From positions 1 to 32,049 of the forward strand of contig WKLE02000585.1 of the NCBI GenBank assembly GCA_014885115.2: 32,049 nt of DNA. The letters are read 5' to 3'. The translations under genes were made by a program, and so were the position numbers. This DNA comes from Asterionellopsis glacialis (lineage: Eukaryota; Bacillariophyta; Plagiogrammaphyceae; Rhaphoneidales; Asterionellopsidaceae). The notes under the pieces were generated by a model, which was not told the origin of the DNA, made no database searches, and worked only from the letters and a program-made list of their open reading frames with translations. Position 1 is the stretch's first letter, and every line of letters starts with the position of its first letter. Shown piece after piece: positions 1 through 9,012 of this stretch.

Positions 1-236
1 ATTAATCTAACCATCTAATACATAATTTTAATATTAGGATGATTGTTGTAATGGTATCCTTGTCATCATTTGTAAGCTACTGCTTAATCTTGTCATGTTG
101 TTTTTCAACGAGATTCCGACTTGAAAAATAATATTTTTTGTTCTTTGTTTGTCTTCATCAACTGGGGTGTTGATGCGCACCTGAAATGAGCGCAAACTTG
201 CTCTACTTAATTTTCTACATTAAATTAACTACCAAT
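1..236. repeat. Direct repeat R1 (left copy, cut by window edge)
   Basis: This stretch matches 1482-1720 over nearly its whole length, in the same orientation and with scattered substitutions. Shared landmarks include ttaatattaggatgattg, ggtatccttgtcatcattt and ggggtgttgatgcgc. The match breaks off at about 236-240, where an inverted-repeat element begins. The two copies lie about 1.48 kb apart, so they could be long terminal repeats or two copies of a dispersed repeat. No reverse transcriptase or integrase reading frame lies between them, which argues against an intact LTR retrotransposon. Confidence 0.75.
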
Positions 237-446
237 ATCTCCGGTGATGCATCACCGGAAAATTCTCTTGTGACCAGGAACCCGCGCTTCTTCCTGTGAT
301 TAACCTTATTCAAAGGGGTATCTCCTTTGATTTTGTACCGGAAGAAGGTATTATGACAATCATAAACTTTCTCCAATTGGTACAAACTTGACGTAGAATC
401 TATTTTGTAAATGATTCCCTTCTTCTGGTCACGGATCACCGGAGAT
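237..446. mobile_element. Candidate MITE (~210 bp) with 12-bp terminal inverted repeats
   Basis: The left end ATCTCCGGTGAT (237-248) is the exact reverse complement of the right end ATCACCGGAGAT (435-446). The left end also forms a perfect 20-bp palindrome with the following bases (240-259, TCCGGTGATGCATCACCGGA). Size, inverted ends and position at the edge of a dispersed repeat suit a non-autonomous DNA transposon. No convincing target-site duplication is visible, so the boundaries are approximate. Confidence 0.45.
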
Positions 447-1138
447 TACGTAGAAATATCCCGTTGATTTTGTACTACAGATCAAGTTAAATTGTTTTAT
501 GTCATCAAAAAATCTGTTCTGCAAAGCTGGAGAACAGATCACAACCCAAAAAATGATCACCAGTACTGCAGGACTACCTTGTAACAGGTACACTATTTCA
601 TACAAGGAACAAGTACCAGAGGTACAGAGATCTGCTAGGAAACAGAGCCCACACAAATGTCACACGTTTTGGGACTGAATTATTGTTCCTGGTCGGCACA
701 CTCTCCTTTCCAAGGGGAAATGATCTTTGGTCCTTCTAGTATTTATCTGTATGATGAATTGTTGTGTAGCAGTATTTCTTATCTCTTGATTTGAGGTCTA
801 AGAGATCAAAAATGGTAAGCCAACACATTTCACATTTTCTTGTTGTTTTGAAGTAGCTTGCTGAATTATAGTGTAAAAATGTGCATTACTATTTATTTCA
901 CTAACAATCTACCATCTCCTTGTCTTTATTCTTTTTAATTTTAAATTATTATGGCAGAATTGAAGCCTGCAATGGAAAGGAAGGTGTGCTACGGTAGTGC
1001 CATTATTTTCCAATAATATTTATGTATTTTTTTGCAAAAGTAGGGTGGACAAACAACAATCAATTGGAGTCTCCTATTTGTGACAATTTATGTTGCGCTG
1101 TAGTTTTACAGATTGTTGTGTTATTTTTATTATTTGAA
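447..1138. other. Intergenic, AT-rich, no supported gene
   Basis: Stop codons are frequent in all frames apart from one short minus-strand reading frame (429-656) that has no recognisable domain and crosses the right end of the candidate MITE. Short runs resembling splice signals occur (for example atggtaag near 811), but no coherent exon chain could be built. Confidence 0.5.
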
Positions 1139-1453
1139 GTTGATTGTTGTGGGTGAATTATCAAAGGGTGAACTTGATAAAAACAATCTTATTAGTGAGT
1201 AGAGTACCAAGTTTTTTGGATTTTAATTGCATTGTCATGAAATAATCTGCACTTTCACACAACAACCAATCAGTATGATATCACACCATATATTACTCTT
1301 CCTTGTTTTTATTTGGCTGATTCTGGATTTTAAGAAGCAAATTAGAGTGTTCAGGGAACATGTTGGAACTGTCGTTAACTACAAAAAAAGTACCAAAAAA
1401 TGTTTTTAGACCCAATTTTATGTGAATAACCAGAGATATTGACAACAATCAAC
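1139..1453. mobile_element. Candidate short inverted-repeat element (~315 bp)
   Basis: GTTGATTGTTGT (1139-1150) is exactly inverted as ACAACAATCAAC (1442-1453), and the flanking GAAG/CTTC bases partly extend the match. The interior is AT-rich and has no convincing coding potential. It lies between the R1 and R2 direct repeats. A MITE-like element is possible, but the inverted repeat is low-complexity and could be chance. Confidence 0.25.
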
Positions 1454-1481
1454 CTTCTAGATCATATTTTTCAAATAATCA

Positions 1482-1720
1482 TAATTAATCTAACCATCTC
1501 CTGATGCATAATTTTAATATTAGGATGATTGTTGTAATGGTATCCTTGTCATCATTTGTAAGTTACTGCTTCATCTCATCATGTTGTTTTTTAACAAGAT
1601 TCCAACTTCAAAACTTTTTTTTGTTCTTTGTTCATCTTTGTCAATTGGGGTGTTGATGCGCATCTGAAATGAGTGCACACTGGCTCTACTCAATTTTCTA
1701 CATCAAATTAAGTACTAATA
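1482..1720. repeat. Direct repeat R2 (second copy)
   Basis: This is the second copy of the repeat at 1-236, with the same order of blocks and scattered substitutions (for example gcttaatcttgtcatg versus gcttcatctcatcatg). The match ends near the shared bases aatatc, after which R2 continues into unrelated sequence. Confidence 0.75.
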
Positions 1721-1790
1721 TCCATGAGCAAACTGGGCCAATAGACCATCATGACCACCCATGACTGTGATTCCCTAGGCCACCCTCTCC

Positions 1791-2394
1791 TTGAACACCT
1801 CATTAGCTATGTTGAACAATATTCTGGTACAGCAGATGTTACCCACCAGGTACCAAAATAAGTTTAACTACCTAAAAATGAGTCAACTACCTAAATGGCA
1901 AAAATCCCCCCACAAAAACATGGCAAAAATGTTAGCAGTGGAAAAGACCCTCTGCATTTCTGGTTTTTTCAAGATTTGTCAGGTGTCACCTACACGTTAA
2001 AGCAAACTGTCCCATTGGAGGTCTCGGACCAACCTCAGATAAACAATCTGTTGCAACCAACCACCATGGAATCAAGTACTGCAACTGACAAGATGACAAA
2101 GCCAACAGATTAACAGTTGTGACATCTAACAAGACCCTGGATAACCGCTCCACCAAGACAGCCCGCTCTCCACCAATTACAACCATGGCAGATGATGACC
2201 CTCAACAACCCAACATTCCAAGACACCAAGACGCTCACAAGAATTTTGCATATGAGAAAGTGGTAAACTTATGGCAGGAAGAAGTGATCTCCTCTGACTC
2301 TGAAGACATCCCGGACACAGGCCTTGATAACCAATTAGACAACATAACTCCAACCAACACAAAGACAAAGTTATTAAAAGAAATAAAAATATAA
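1791..2394 (+). pseudogene. Decayed coding stretch, unknown protein
   Basis: Two plus-strand frames follow one another. One is open at 1895-2113 and ends MTKPTD. A frame-shifted one at 2119-2394 begins at a GTG and reads through TMADDDPQQPNIPR, NLWQEEVISSDSEDIPD and a lysine-rich end. Composition (Ser/Thr/Asp/Gln rich, A-rich coding strand) differs from the confident genes nearby. The broken frames and lack of a good ATG suggest remains of a gene or retroelement gag-like protein. No family is recognised, so function is unknown. Confidence 0.3.
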
Positions 2395-2402
2395 AACAGC
2401 AG

Positions 2403-2420
2403 CCCTAACCCTAACCCTAA
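2403..2420. repeat. Interstitial telomere-type repeat (CCCTAA)x3
   Basis: Three perfect tandem CCCTAA units. TTAGGG is the telomere repeat reported for diatoms and many other eukaryotes. Three units in the interior could reflect chance, a repaired break or the tail of a retroelement. Confidence 0.7.
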
Positions 2421-2687
2421 ACTGGCAACATGGAAAGGCACGTAGTATTCCTGCTCCTGATTTGTTCATTCCATTCTCTAAATGGCTATGAATGTTACCT
2501 TGGATGCTGTTATGAAGCTCACTCTAGGCATGCAACTCAATATCAGCCTCAACCTGAGCCAGGTCAGACTCTCTCTCTCTCTTTCCGGTCCAAGAATGCG
2601 TTTCCCTTAACCACAATAACAACGCAACGCAAACATGTAAAAGTTCATGCAACTCCAAATATTTCTGTTTGAAAGTAATATGTAACT

Positions 2688-2752
2688 TATATATATATAT
2701 TGAAGGGTGTGGAGATGGATTTTAAATTTTTCGTAAACATTAACTTTTCTGA

Positions 2753-2787
<35 letters not shown>
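2688..2787. repeat. Microsatellites (TA)n and (CT)n downstream of the FYVE+SYLF gene
   Basis: A short TA run lies at about 2688-2700 and a longer uninterrupted CT run at about 2757-2787, followed by further CT-rich sequence. They lie beyond the 3' end of the minus-strand FYVE+SYLF gene. Confidence 0.9.
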
Positions 2788-2790
<3 letters not shown>

Positions 2791-2898
2791 AACTCTCTCT
2801 TTCTCTTTGTGCGGTTTTTTTTAACGAACTAATCCACGCACGTACAATTATCCTTAAGATAGTACTTCATTCTCTGTTTCTTCTTCTTTTTGCTGTCG

Positions 2899-5018
2899 TT
2901 AAATCGTATAACTATGTTCATCAGCATTTGCTGGTGGTTGTAACATTGTCGTTGGTGCACTTCCAGTCAATGGGTCAAACTGTTGTTGCTGTTGTCCTCC
3001 TGCTAAGTTTTCTGTAGGTGGAGGTGGTGGTGCCAAGGATGGCATAGGTGGAAGTACTTGACGTTGATTGGATGCTACTAATGAAGGTGGTGCCGTTTGT
3101 GCTGGTGGTCGAGGATGTTGTTGTTGTTGCTGTTGTGTTGAGGATGGTAGAGGTGGTTGAAGTCCTCCTCCAAATTGTTGCTGTTGTTGTTGTACAGGAG
3201 GAGGTTGCACCAAACGTTGGGATGTAGCAAAGTTAGACACAGCAGATGGTCCATATTCTGCTGCAGCTGTATCCGCAGTTACAAAATCGCTGTAATCATA
3301 GGCATGTGAAACATCACGTGTTTGAGATACTCCCAATTGTTGATGTGGATGACGTCCAGAAGAACGTAAATTTTGTTGTTTCTCGGCATACACATGACAA
3401 CGTTTCAAGGCATCATACAAGGGTTGTGCCGCTTGGGGTGTAGGGATTTGTCCTTGTAACAATTCATGTCCAGATACTTGCTTGCCATAAAACTTTTCAT
3501 TGACCTTGTGACGTGATACAATAACACTCCCATTCAAGGATATGCCTGCATATAACCCCTTGGATAAACTATATGTGTATATGGGTGCCATGGCTTCAAC
3601 TGATGCACCCAACTCTGCTTCAACAGACCTACCGACAGGACCCAAGGCGACACCTACATCCGCACCTAATTGGACAGACCCATCATTGGAAAACATCAAT
3701 TCTACAGATGCATCTGTCATGAGTAAAAATACATGATCCGAAACTTGTGCACCAATCAAAGCTTTGGTTATTTGTTGTTATCATTTTTGATAGAGTGTTT
3801 TGTTTTATCAATCCATAAAGAGACGTGTGCATGCCACCAGTACAAAGATGTAATGGTGTTGTTGAACGAGTACACAGTACAGTAAAATGATGAAAGAGCA
3901 TGGAATGGCAGAAAGTGAGTGACAATCATTAGAACTTTTGAAATACAGAATTCTTAGAAAGGAACATCATTTGACAGCGAAATCATCTTCCATCCCCTCT
4001 TTCTGTCTTTCTTACCTCCCCAACTAATTCCACCAGTACCAAGGGCACTAGGTGCTGACCATTCACCATTTGCTAATCGTGCTACAACCAAACCTGTACC
4101 GAATTCAAAGCCTGCTAAACCAAATCCACCCTTTACAACTGTCAAGACAGCTACACCTTTGGCTTGTTCTAATAATTTGACAGGAATGCGTACCCCATCT
4201 AAATCACCCAAGGTAGGTGAAATGGCAGAACATTGTTCCTTACATTGTTGAGTATCAGCATGAAAATCCATACCATACTCGGACGATGGGACGAAGGCAC
4301 CCATACGTTTAGGTAGAGGTAATAAATTATTCAATGTATAGGCTGCCTTGCGGATTTCATGTCCCAAGGTAAAGGCAAGTGGTGAATTCAAGAGACGTCG
4401 TGGATCTGTAGGATCAATATGATTAAATCTCATGGCATTCGAATTGCTATTGCGTAATTCTTCTTGTACTTCTGCCAATTGCCCGTGGCATTGATGACAA
4501 ACCCTGAGAGGTTCTCGTGCCAATTTGGTCCGTTCTTCCAAACCTTTGCCGTACAACAAATTTTCGGTGTCACCGTCGGTGTACGTCAACATGCGATCTG
4601 GATCTTCGTCCGGTGAAAATGTGGCTTCTTGAATTCTAAATTCGGGGGGCAATGCTTTCTTACCGCCTTTGGGAACCAATACGATCGACGTTGGTGGAAT
4701 TAAGGATCGTTGATCGGAACAATTGTTACAAAAAATTTTACCGCACATGCGACAATGGTGACGTCGATTAAAATTTGTAAAGGCATTGTGACATTCCGTA
4801 CAATAGGGTTGTGTCATATCAGCTGTCCATGGAGAACTCAAGGTTGCTACAGTTTTATCTGCTTGTTCTTCTATTGGAGGACTATGGGCAGCACTAGCAG
4901 TGGTTGCTGGATCATTAGGAAATGTTTTGGTGATTCCATTGCCGTTGACACCACCATCTTCCACGACTTCTTCTGGTGGGAGTGGAGGCATATCTTTTAC
5001 CAATGTAGGTTGTGCCAT
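2899..5018 (-). CDS. FYVE zinc finger + SYLF domain protein (CFS1-like), 2 exons
   Basis: Exon 1 is 5018-4016 and exon 2 is 3761-2899. The 254-bp intron has donor GTAAGA and acceptor AAAG, and the join gives 621 residues. The FYVE finger starts at W64 (WTADM); zinc cysteines are 73, 76, 89, 92, 97, 100, 174 and 177, with the basic RRHHCR motif at 85-90 and RVC at 172-174. About 70 residues separate the sixth and seventh cysteines, far more than the usual ~20. The SYLF lipid-binding domain runs from about residue 277 (DGVRIPVKLLEQAKGVAV) across the splice site to about 410. The tail is rich in Gln and Pro. FYVE binds PtdIns3P on endosomes, and SYLF binds phosphoinositides. Plants have the same FYVE+SYLF pairing in CFS1, an endosome/autophagosome protein. 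An endosomal role is inferred. Both domain calls and the splice join are secure. Confidence 0.9.
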
Positions 5019-5810
5019 TGTGAATATGTCTTTTTTCGTTTTATAATTTCTCTCTCTCTCTGAGGGTGTCTCTGTTTGGATTCGAGAGCACTTTTCTGAT
5101 TGACTTTGTCAAAAGGTTGTGAACGGTCGCTTGGCAAGTACCCCCCTTTCTCGCTAGACTATCCAACGACACCTCTCTTTCCCTCTGTCGTGTTTGTGTC
5201 GTTCCTCTCTCGATCACCGCGGTGCGCCGTTACCCAGTGTAGATATCAGTTGTCCTAGCTAGTACGTATCAAAGTACAGTAGGTCTTTACGTAGGACATC
5301 AATACTCGTAATCATAGTACGCAATCGGAATTTCACAGATTTTTGGCAGAGTCTGCGTCTTCGTTTCTCTTGTCTTCCCTTTCTGTGCATTTTGAATGCA
5401 TGACACTACTACTACGAGAGGTATTCTCATTTCTGAAAAGTATCTATATATTTATACAAAAAAATTCCCATCATACGAGGGATTGTCCTAAGTACATATC
5501 CTACCGTATAGAATACAGTGGATGCTAAATTCATATTACTTTGAACAGAAATTCATCACTGGCTGGAAACTAACTATGACTACATCCGAAGAAGATCTTC
5601 TATTCTCATCTACAGTACCTGGGTACGCTAGCCCAACATTTCTTCTCCTGATTTTCTGAATGTGAGTTTGTCCAAATCTATATATAAGTTTGGTATGGTA
5701 TGAGATCTATTATACCGCTTAATTATTTCTATGTTTACAAGATGATCTCGTAATGACTGTCTGTTGAGAGACCTTTTAGTCCAAGAAAGCGAGCCTTGCT
5801 TAACACCCGA
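5019..5810. other. Upstream region of the FYVE+SYLF gene, no other gene seen
   Basis: Holds the presumed promoter and 5' UTR of the minus-strand FYVE+SYLF gene, with a short CT microsatellite near 5049-5063. Short open frames on either strand (for example 5343-5528) have no domain and no neighbour support. Confidence 0.5.
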
Positions 5811-6118
5811 CCCCGACGTCATGATTCATCCCCTAATTGTGTGGTAATGTCAATCCTAAATAACGGCACCCAGTGTATCCTATCGAGTACAGGACCTCTC
5901 GTAATCGGAGTAGCTTAAAGTGAGCATGTAGATTATGGTAAACACCTTGCTTGGATGCTTTGTGATCATTATTTCTCGTTTGGCTTCCTTGGCATTCCAC
6001 AAAAATTGAGTCGAACACGAGACTCTAGCTAGAGAACAGAAAAATAGACACACAGACAGTACCTTTCGAGTTGAGCGAGTCGAAAGTCAAGCAGGTCAAA
6101 AGGTACCTGGTACTAGTC
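5811..6118. repeat. Segmental duplication copy A, part 1
   Basis: Matches 11756-12114 in the same orientation. Shared blocks include gacgtcatgattcatcccc, ctcgtttggcttccttggca and acagtacctttcgagttgag. It contains the inverted repeat CTTTCGA...TCGAAAG (6063-6086). Differences are substitutions and small indels. After 6118 the match to copy B stops and resumes at 9013, on the far side of the transposon region. Confidence 0.85.
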
Positions 6119-6723
6119 AAAAACTACCCCGAACCATGAGATGTGAACTCAAAAGCACGTGACCATAACTCAAGACTGATCTAACCAAAAGTCATTTTTC
6201 AACGTGCATTCCGTCAGTTCAATAACATAGGCTTTGCATAGTATCTCTGGAATAGGTTGAATGTAGTGGCAATAACAGTATATTTTAGCTCAAAATTGAC
6301 CCTTTTGCAGAAAATTTGTTATCTCAAAATTGTTAGTACTACCCTGAACCATGTTCTCATAGAAATTCTGTAGATGCTGGTATGCTGGCAAGCTCAAAAA
6401 TGTACACATTTGGCTCTTTTTTTTTTAGACAAAAAAAAACAATTCTCTGCAGAACATAAAACACACAAAAAGATTTGATGATCAACATGACAACAGTACA
6501 ACTGCATCTCTAGTTTGGTTTGTTAAACTATAATATTTATTGTGTGGTCTTTCATTACATTGCACATCCCTATTCTTGTTTTAAAGAACACTAATTCTGA
6601 TTTTTCTTGTGCCCATTCCATTTTCCATATTCCATTCTGTTTATTTGAATCACCAACCTTCCAAACATGAGTGCCATTTAATAGCCCAATATTAAACTTC
6701 CAAAGATGAGATTCCTCATTGAT
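6119..6723. other. Non-coding, unmatched part of copy A
   Basis: AT-rich sequence with no counterpart in copy B (12115-12340). A short minus-strand frame at 6523-6822 overlaps the transposon-end remnant and shares a VQPNN-type peptide with the antisense of the full element. No functional gene is supported. Confidence 0.4.
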
Positions 6724-7225
6724 ACCTGCAACAGCACAGTTTGTGGCATTATTGGGCTGGACCAATGATGATGAAGGAACAGGAAAAGAACAACGTGGGC
6801 AACAGCAGAAGGACAACAACAATGCTGTTCAGTAAGAAGAGTGCTGTCATGTGGTGTCACAAATTTGGAAGGGTACTTTGTAGAAATCCCTCCGATGAAT
6901 ATCTCCAACCAATGTGAAGGAATCATAACCTGTTGAAGTTAGATTGCACTTAAAATATGATAGTAAAAATAATTGTTTGTGAACTCTTGTCTTTTTTTCT
7001 TTTTTTCTATTTTTGGGTGATATGAACCCAAACTAGTGATTTACTATCTGTCGATTTGACCCGGAGATAGCAAATCGACAAGCTAAAGGAATGGTTTCAG
7101 GAAACTATGTATATTGGTGTTCACTGTAACAAGGAGAACTCAAAAAATAATAGTTTCCTGAAAATTGGGGACCGGAACATTATTTTCTGTTTGATTTCCT
7201 GGAGCACTCTTTTTAGTCCATGGTA
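6724..7225. mobile_element. Truncated second copy of the transposon's right end
   Basis: Aligns in direct orientation with about 8462-8955 inside the adjacent full element. It includes a plus-strand peptide end reading LLGWTNDDEGT with its stop at 6831-6833, and both hairpins. The match fades after about 7225, and the outermost inverted end is missing. This is a partial copy of the same element family lying next to the full one. Confidence 0.75.
7049..7163. other. Two conserved hairpins (remnant copy)
   Basis: Hairpin 1 is TGTCGATTTG (7049-7058) paired with CAAATCGACA (7071-7080), a 10-bp perfect stem with a 12-nt loop. Hairpin 2 is TTTCAGGAAACTAT (7095-7108) paired with ATAGTTTCCTGAAA (7150-7163), a 14-bp perfect stem with a 41-nt loop. 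Both recur in the full element, where the second stem has a different sequence but still pairs perfectly. Confidence 0.85.
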
Positions 7226-7430
7226 ATGCAAATTCTGTAATACAGGGGTTTTGGGAATGCAAGCATGAGTGGACCCCTCTAGGACTACCTGGTACCAGGG
7301 GTCTTCTTACGATCAGTTTCCCCTGATGCGCGGTTTTCCCAACATTAGAGCGCATGACACCACCCTTCTTGTCCCTATTTTTACATACCTATACATCACG
7401 TAGAAATCTACAAATTATTCTCAAATCGCT

Positions 7431-8504
7431 TTATTTTTTATTTACTAGTGTTTTCTCAGCGTTGTCATCACCATGAGCACCTCCTCTGTTGGCCATCACT
7501 CTGTCGCAGGTAATTGTTACCACCTTTGTCTTCCTTCTGCTGTTTTTGTATTTCCTCAAGTCTGGTAAGTCGCTGTTTGAATCTTGTCTTTCTCTGCAAT
7601 GAATACATGAACAGGGCATGAAAGATGTTTTCAACAAAAAAATTTCTTGTTTTCCAATTTGTTCCTTTTTTTTTTTTTTGTCGACCGAACAGATCTCATA
7701 TAACTGTGTTGTGTTTTCCACATACTTCTTTCCTTTTGTATCTAATATCTTACTTCTGTCACACAGGAGTATTTCTCCTGGATGATCTTTTTCTAATGTT
7801 ATTTGTTGCTCTTTTGTTTCAACAACACAAAAAAAATACCTGCCATCTAATCCATAAGTACCCTTGCCTTTCAACCTCTCATCTTGTTCCATTTCGAATT
7901 TTTTCCAACTAACCATTTCTTCTGTTTTTTTTGACAATCTGCCTTTACAGACTACAAAAGCCTGGTAGGCTGTTGGTAATCTATTCAAAAGTTTTTCTTG
8001 GTCTTTGATGTTCCACTTTGGTACCTTCCCATATCCGTCATGTGGGCCCTTGAAATTCTTAACAACGGCAAGTCTGTGAATCAGTGCTATGTCTTTGTGT
8101 TTTTCTCTAATCATTGCTATTTGCAAAAAGTTTGGCCTACACCTATATTGAGAGGGATAGTTGTCTGTCCATACTATCACTTTTCTTAATGGCACTCCCT
8201 TTTTGTCAAAGATCAGTTTATACTTTTCTATGATCTTGTCCAAACAAGTATTGTGCATTGCATGGTTGTTTTTTTTTCCTTTGGTAAGTGTCGGTTCTGA
8301 TGACACTACCACTTGTTCACCACCATCTGACAAACACGACGTGCCATTCTTGAACAACACAAAAACCAGGAAGAAGAAGACCATCAAAAACGAGGAAAAA
8401 TTGTTGGACGGTAGCGCTGCCTTACTGGACGAACTTACCCCTAACGACCCGATGTACGGTCTACCTGCAACCGCACAATTCGCGTCATTATTGGGCTGGA
8501 CCAA
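7431..8504 (-). CDS. Transposase-like protein (RNase H fold), transposon-borne
   Basis: Open frame of 357 codons, the only sizeable gene candidate between the inverted ends. The core reads KVIVWTDNYPSQYRCRPNF (about residues 108-126), then a His-Arg region and NFKGPHDGYGKVPKW. This Asp-containing strand followed by a K/F-K-G...DG.GK motif resembles the catalytic core of DDE/RNase H-type transposases in eukaryotic elements. A CSCIHCRER cysteine motif near the C-terminus may bind metal. The first ~75 residues are doubtful: the opposite strand reads equally well there, and the true start may lie near 8260 or upstream of an intron. The superfamily and activity are unknown. Confidence 0.55.
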   Translation of the reverse strand: MVQPNNDANCAVAGRPYIGSLGVSSSSKAALPSNNFSSFLMVFFFLVFVLFKNGTSCLSDGGEQVVVSSEPTLTKGKKNNHAMHNTCLDKIIEKYKLIFDKKGVPLRKVIVWTDNYPSQYRCRPNFLQIAMIREKHKDIALIHRLAVVKNFKGPHDGYGKVPKWNIKDQEKLLNRLPTAYQAFVVCKGRLSKKTEEMVSWKKFEMEQDERLKGKGTYGLDGRYFFCVVETKEQQITLEKDHPGEILLCDRSKILDTKGKKYVENTTQLYEICSVDKKKKKEQIGKQEIFLLKTSFMPCSCIHCRERQDSNSDLPDLRKYKNSRRKTKVVTITCDRVMANRGGAHGDDNAEKTLVNKK

Positions 8505-8574
8505 TGATGATGAAGGAACAGTAAAAGAACAAGGTGGGCAACAACAGAAGGAGAAGAGTGATGCTGGTCAGTAA
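8299..8574 (+). CDS. Possible C-terminal exon of a plus-strand element gene
   Basis: Overlaps antisense to the 5' part of the transposase-like ORF. The frame reads VPFLNNTKTRKKK, LLDGSAALLDELTPNDPMYG and LLGWTNDDEGT and ends at 8572-8574. A pyrimidine-rich tract and AG (ending near 8289) could be a splice acceptor. The partial copy at 6750-6833 preserves this frame and the stop without indels. Several third-position changes between copies are silent in this frame, which favours past coding. No upstream exon or function was identified. Confidence 0.35.
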   Translation, partial: DDTTTCSPPSDKHDVPFLNNTKTRKKKTIKNEEKLLDGSAALLDELTPNDPMYGLPATAQFASLLGWTNDDEGTVKEQGGQQQKEKSDAGQ

Positions 8575-8777
8575 AACGGGTGTTGTCGTGTGGTGTCAGA
8601 AATTCAGAAGGGTACTGTGCAGAACTCCCTCCAACGAATCTCCATCCAAGGTCGAGGCATCATAACCTATTGAAGATAGATTGTACTTAAAATCTGATAG
8701 TGAAAAAAATTGTTTGTGAACTTTTCTTGTCTTTTTTCCTGATTTTGGGTGATACGAGCCCGATCGAATGATTATCA

Positions 8778-8892
8778 GTCGATTTGACCCAAAAGATAGA
8801 AATCGACAACCCAGACGAATGTTTTCAGGAACACTTGGATATTCGTGTTCGTTGTAACAAGGAAAACTGGAAAATGAAAGTGTTCCTGAAAA
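8778..8892. other. Two conserved hairpins (full element copy)
   Basis: Hairpin 1 is GTCGATTT (8778-8785) paired with AAATCGAC (8800-8807). Hairpin 2 is TTTTCAGGAACACTT (8822-8836) paired with AAGTGTTCCTGAAAA (8878-8892), a 15-bp perfect stem with a 41-nt loop. Compared with the copy at 7095-7163, four adjacent stem positions differ and every change is matched in the opposite arm. The role is unknown: a subterminal transposase site or an RNA structure are options. Confidence 0.85.
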
Positions 8893-9012
8893 TTGGGGAC
8901 CGGAACATGATTTTAGAGGGATTTTTCTATAGTACTTTTTATCCGATAGTAACCTTATTTCATTAATGTTGGGCTCGGGGGAAACTGATATCGTAAGAAG
9001 ACCCCCAGGTAT

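Larger units (their letters stand above)
7286..9011. mobile_element. DNA transposon with ~50-60-bp terminal inverted repeats
   Basis: The left end (7286-7346) and right end (8965-9011) are inverted copies. Reading inward, both have CCTGG, then GGGTCTTCTTACGAT, CAGTTTCCCC and CCCAACATT. The left end carries a 6-bp extra (taccag) inside CCTGG|GGG. TA flanks both ends and may be the target duplication. Copy B of the segmental duplication resembles the empty site: B reads ataggtctac then tcatcaatg, while the element here is flanked by ctaggactac and ttcatcaatg. Inside is a minus-strand RNase H-fold transposase-like ORF. Size is about 1.7 kb. The superfamily is not assigned. Confidence 0.7.

Noticed and set aside
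1..1720. R1/R2 pair as LTRs of a retrotransposon
   Set aside because: No gag, protease, reverse transcriptase or integrase remains between the copies, and no primer-binding site or TG...CA ends could be fixed.
2430..2672. 80-codon frame with a hydrophobic start (MERHVVFLLLICSF)
   Set aside because: Downstream part is low-complexity and Ser/Leu-rich over a CT repeat; no domain or splice support.
5871..5915. Resemblance of acctctcgta.tcggagtagc to the antisense of the conserved 3' end of LSU rRNA (also 11821-11860)
   Set aside because: Only about 20 bases resemble rRNA. Flanking bases do not follow any LSU rRNA I know, so an rRNA fragment cannot be supported.
5936..6030. Possible tRNA-derived SINE (TTCGACTC box-like word on the minus strand)
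   Set aside because: No cloverleaf, no A box at the right distance and no poly-A tail were found.
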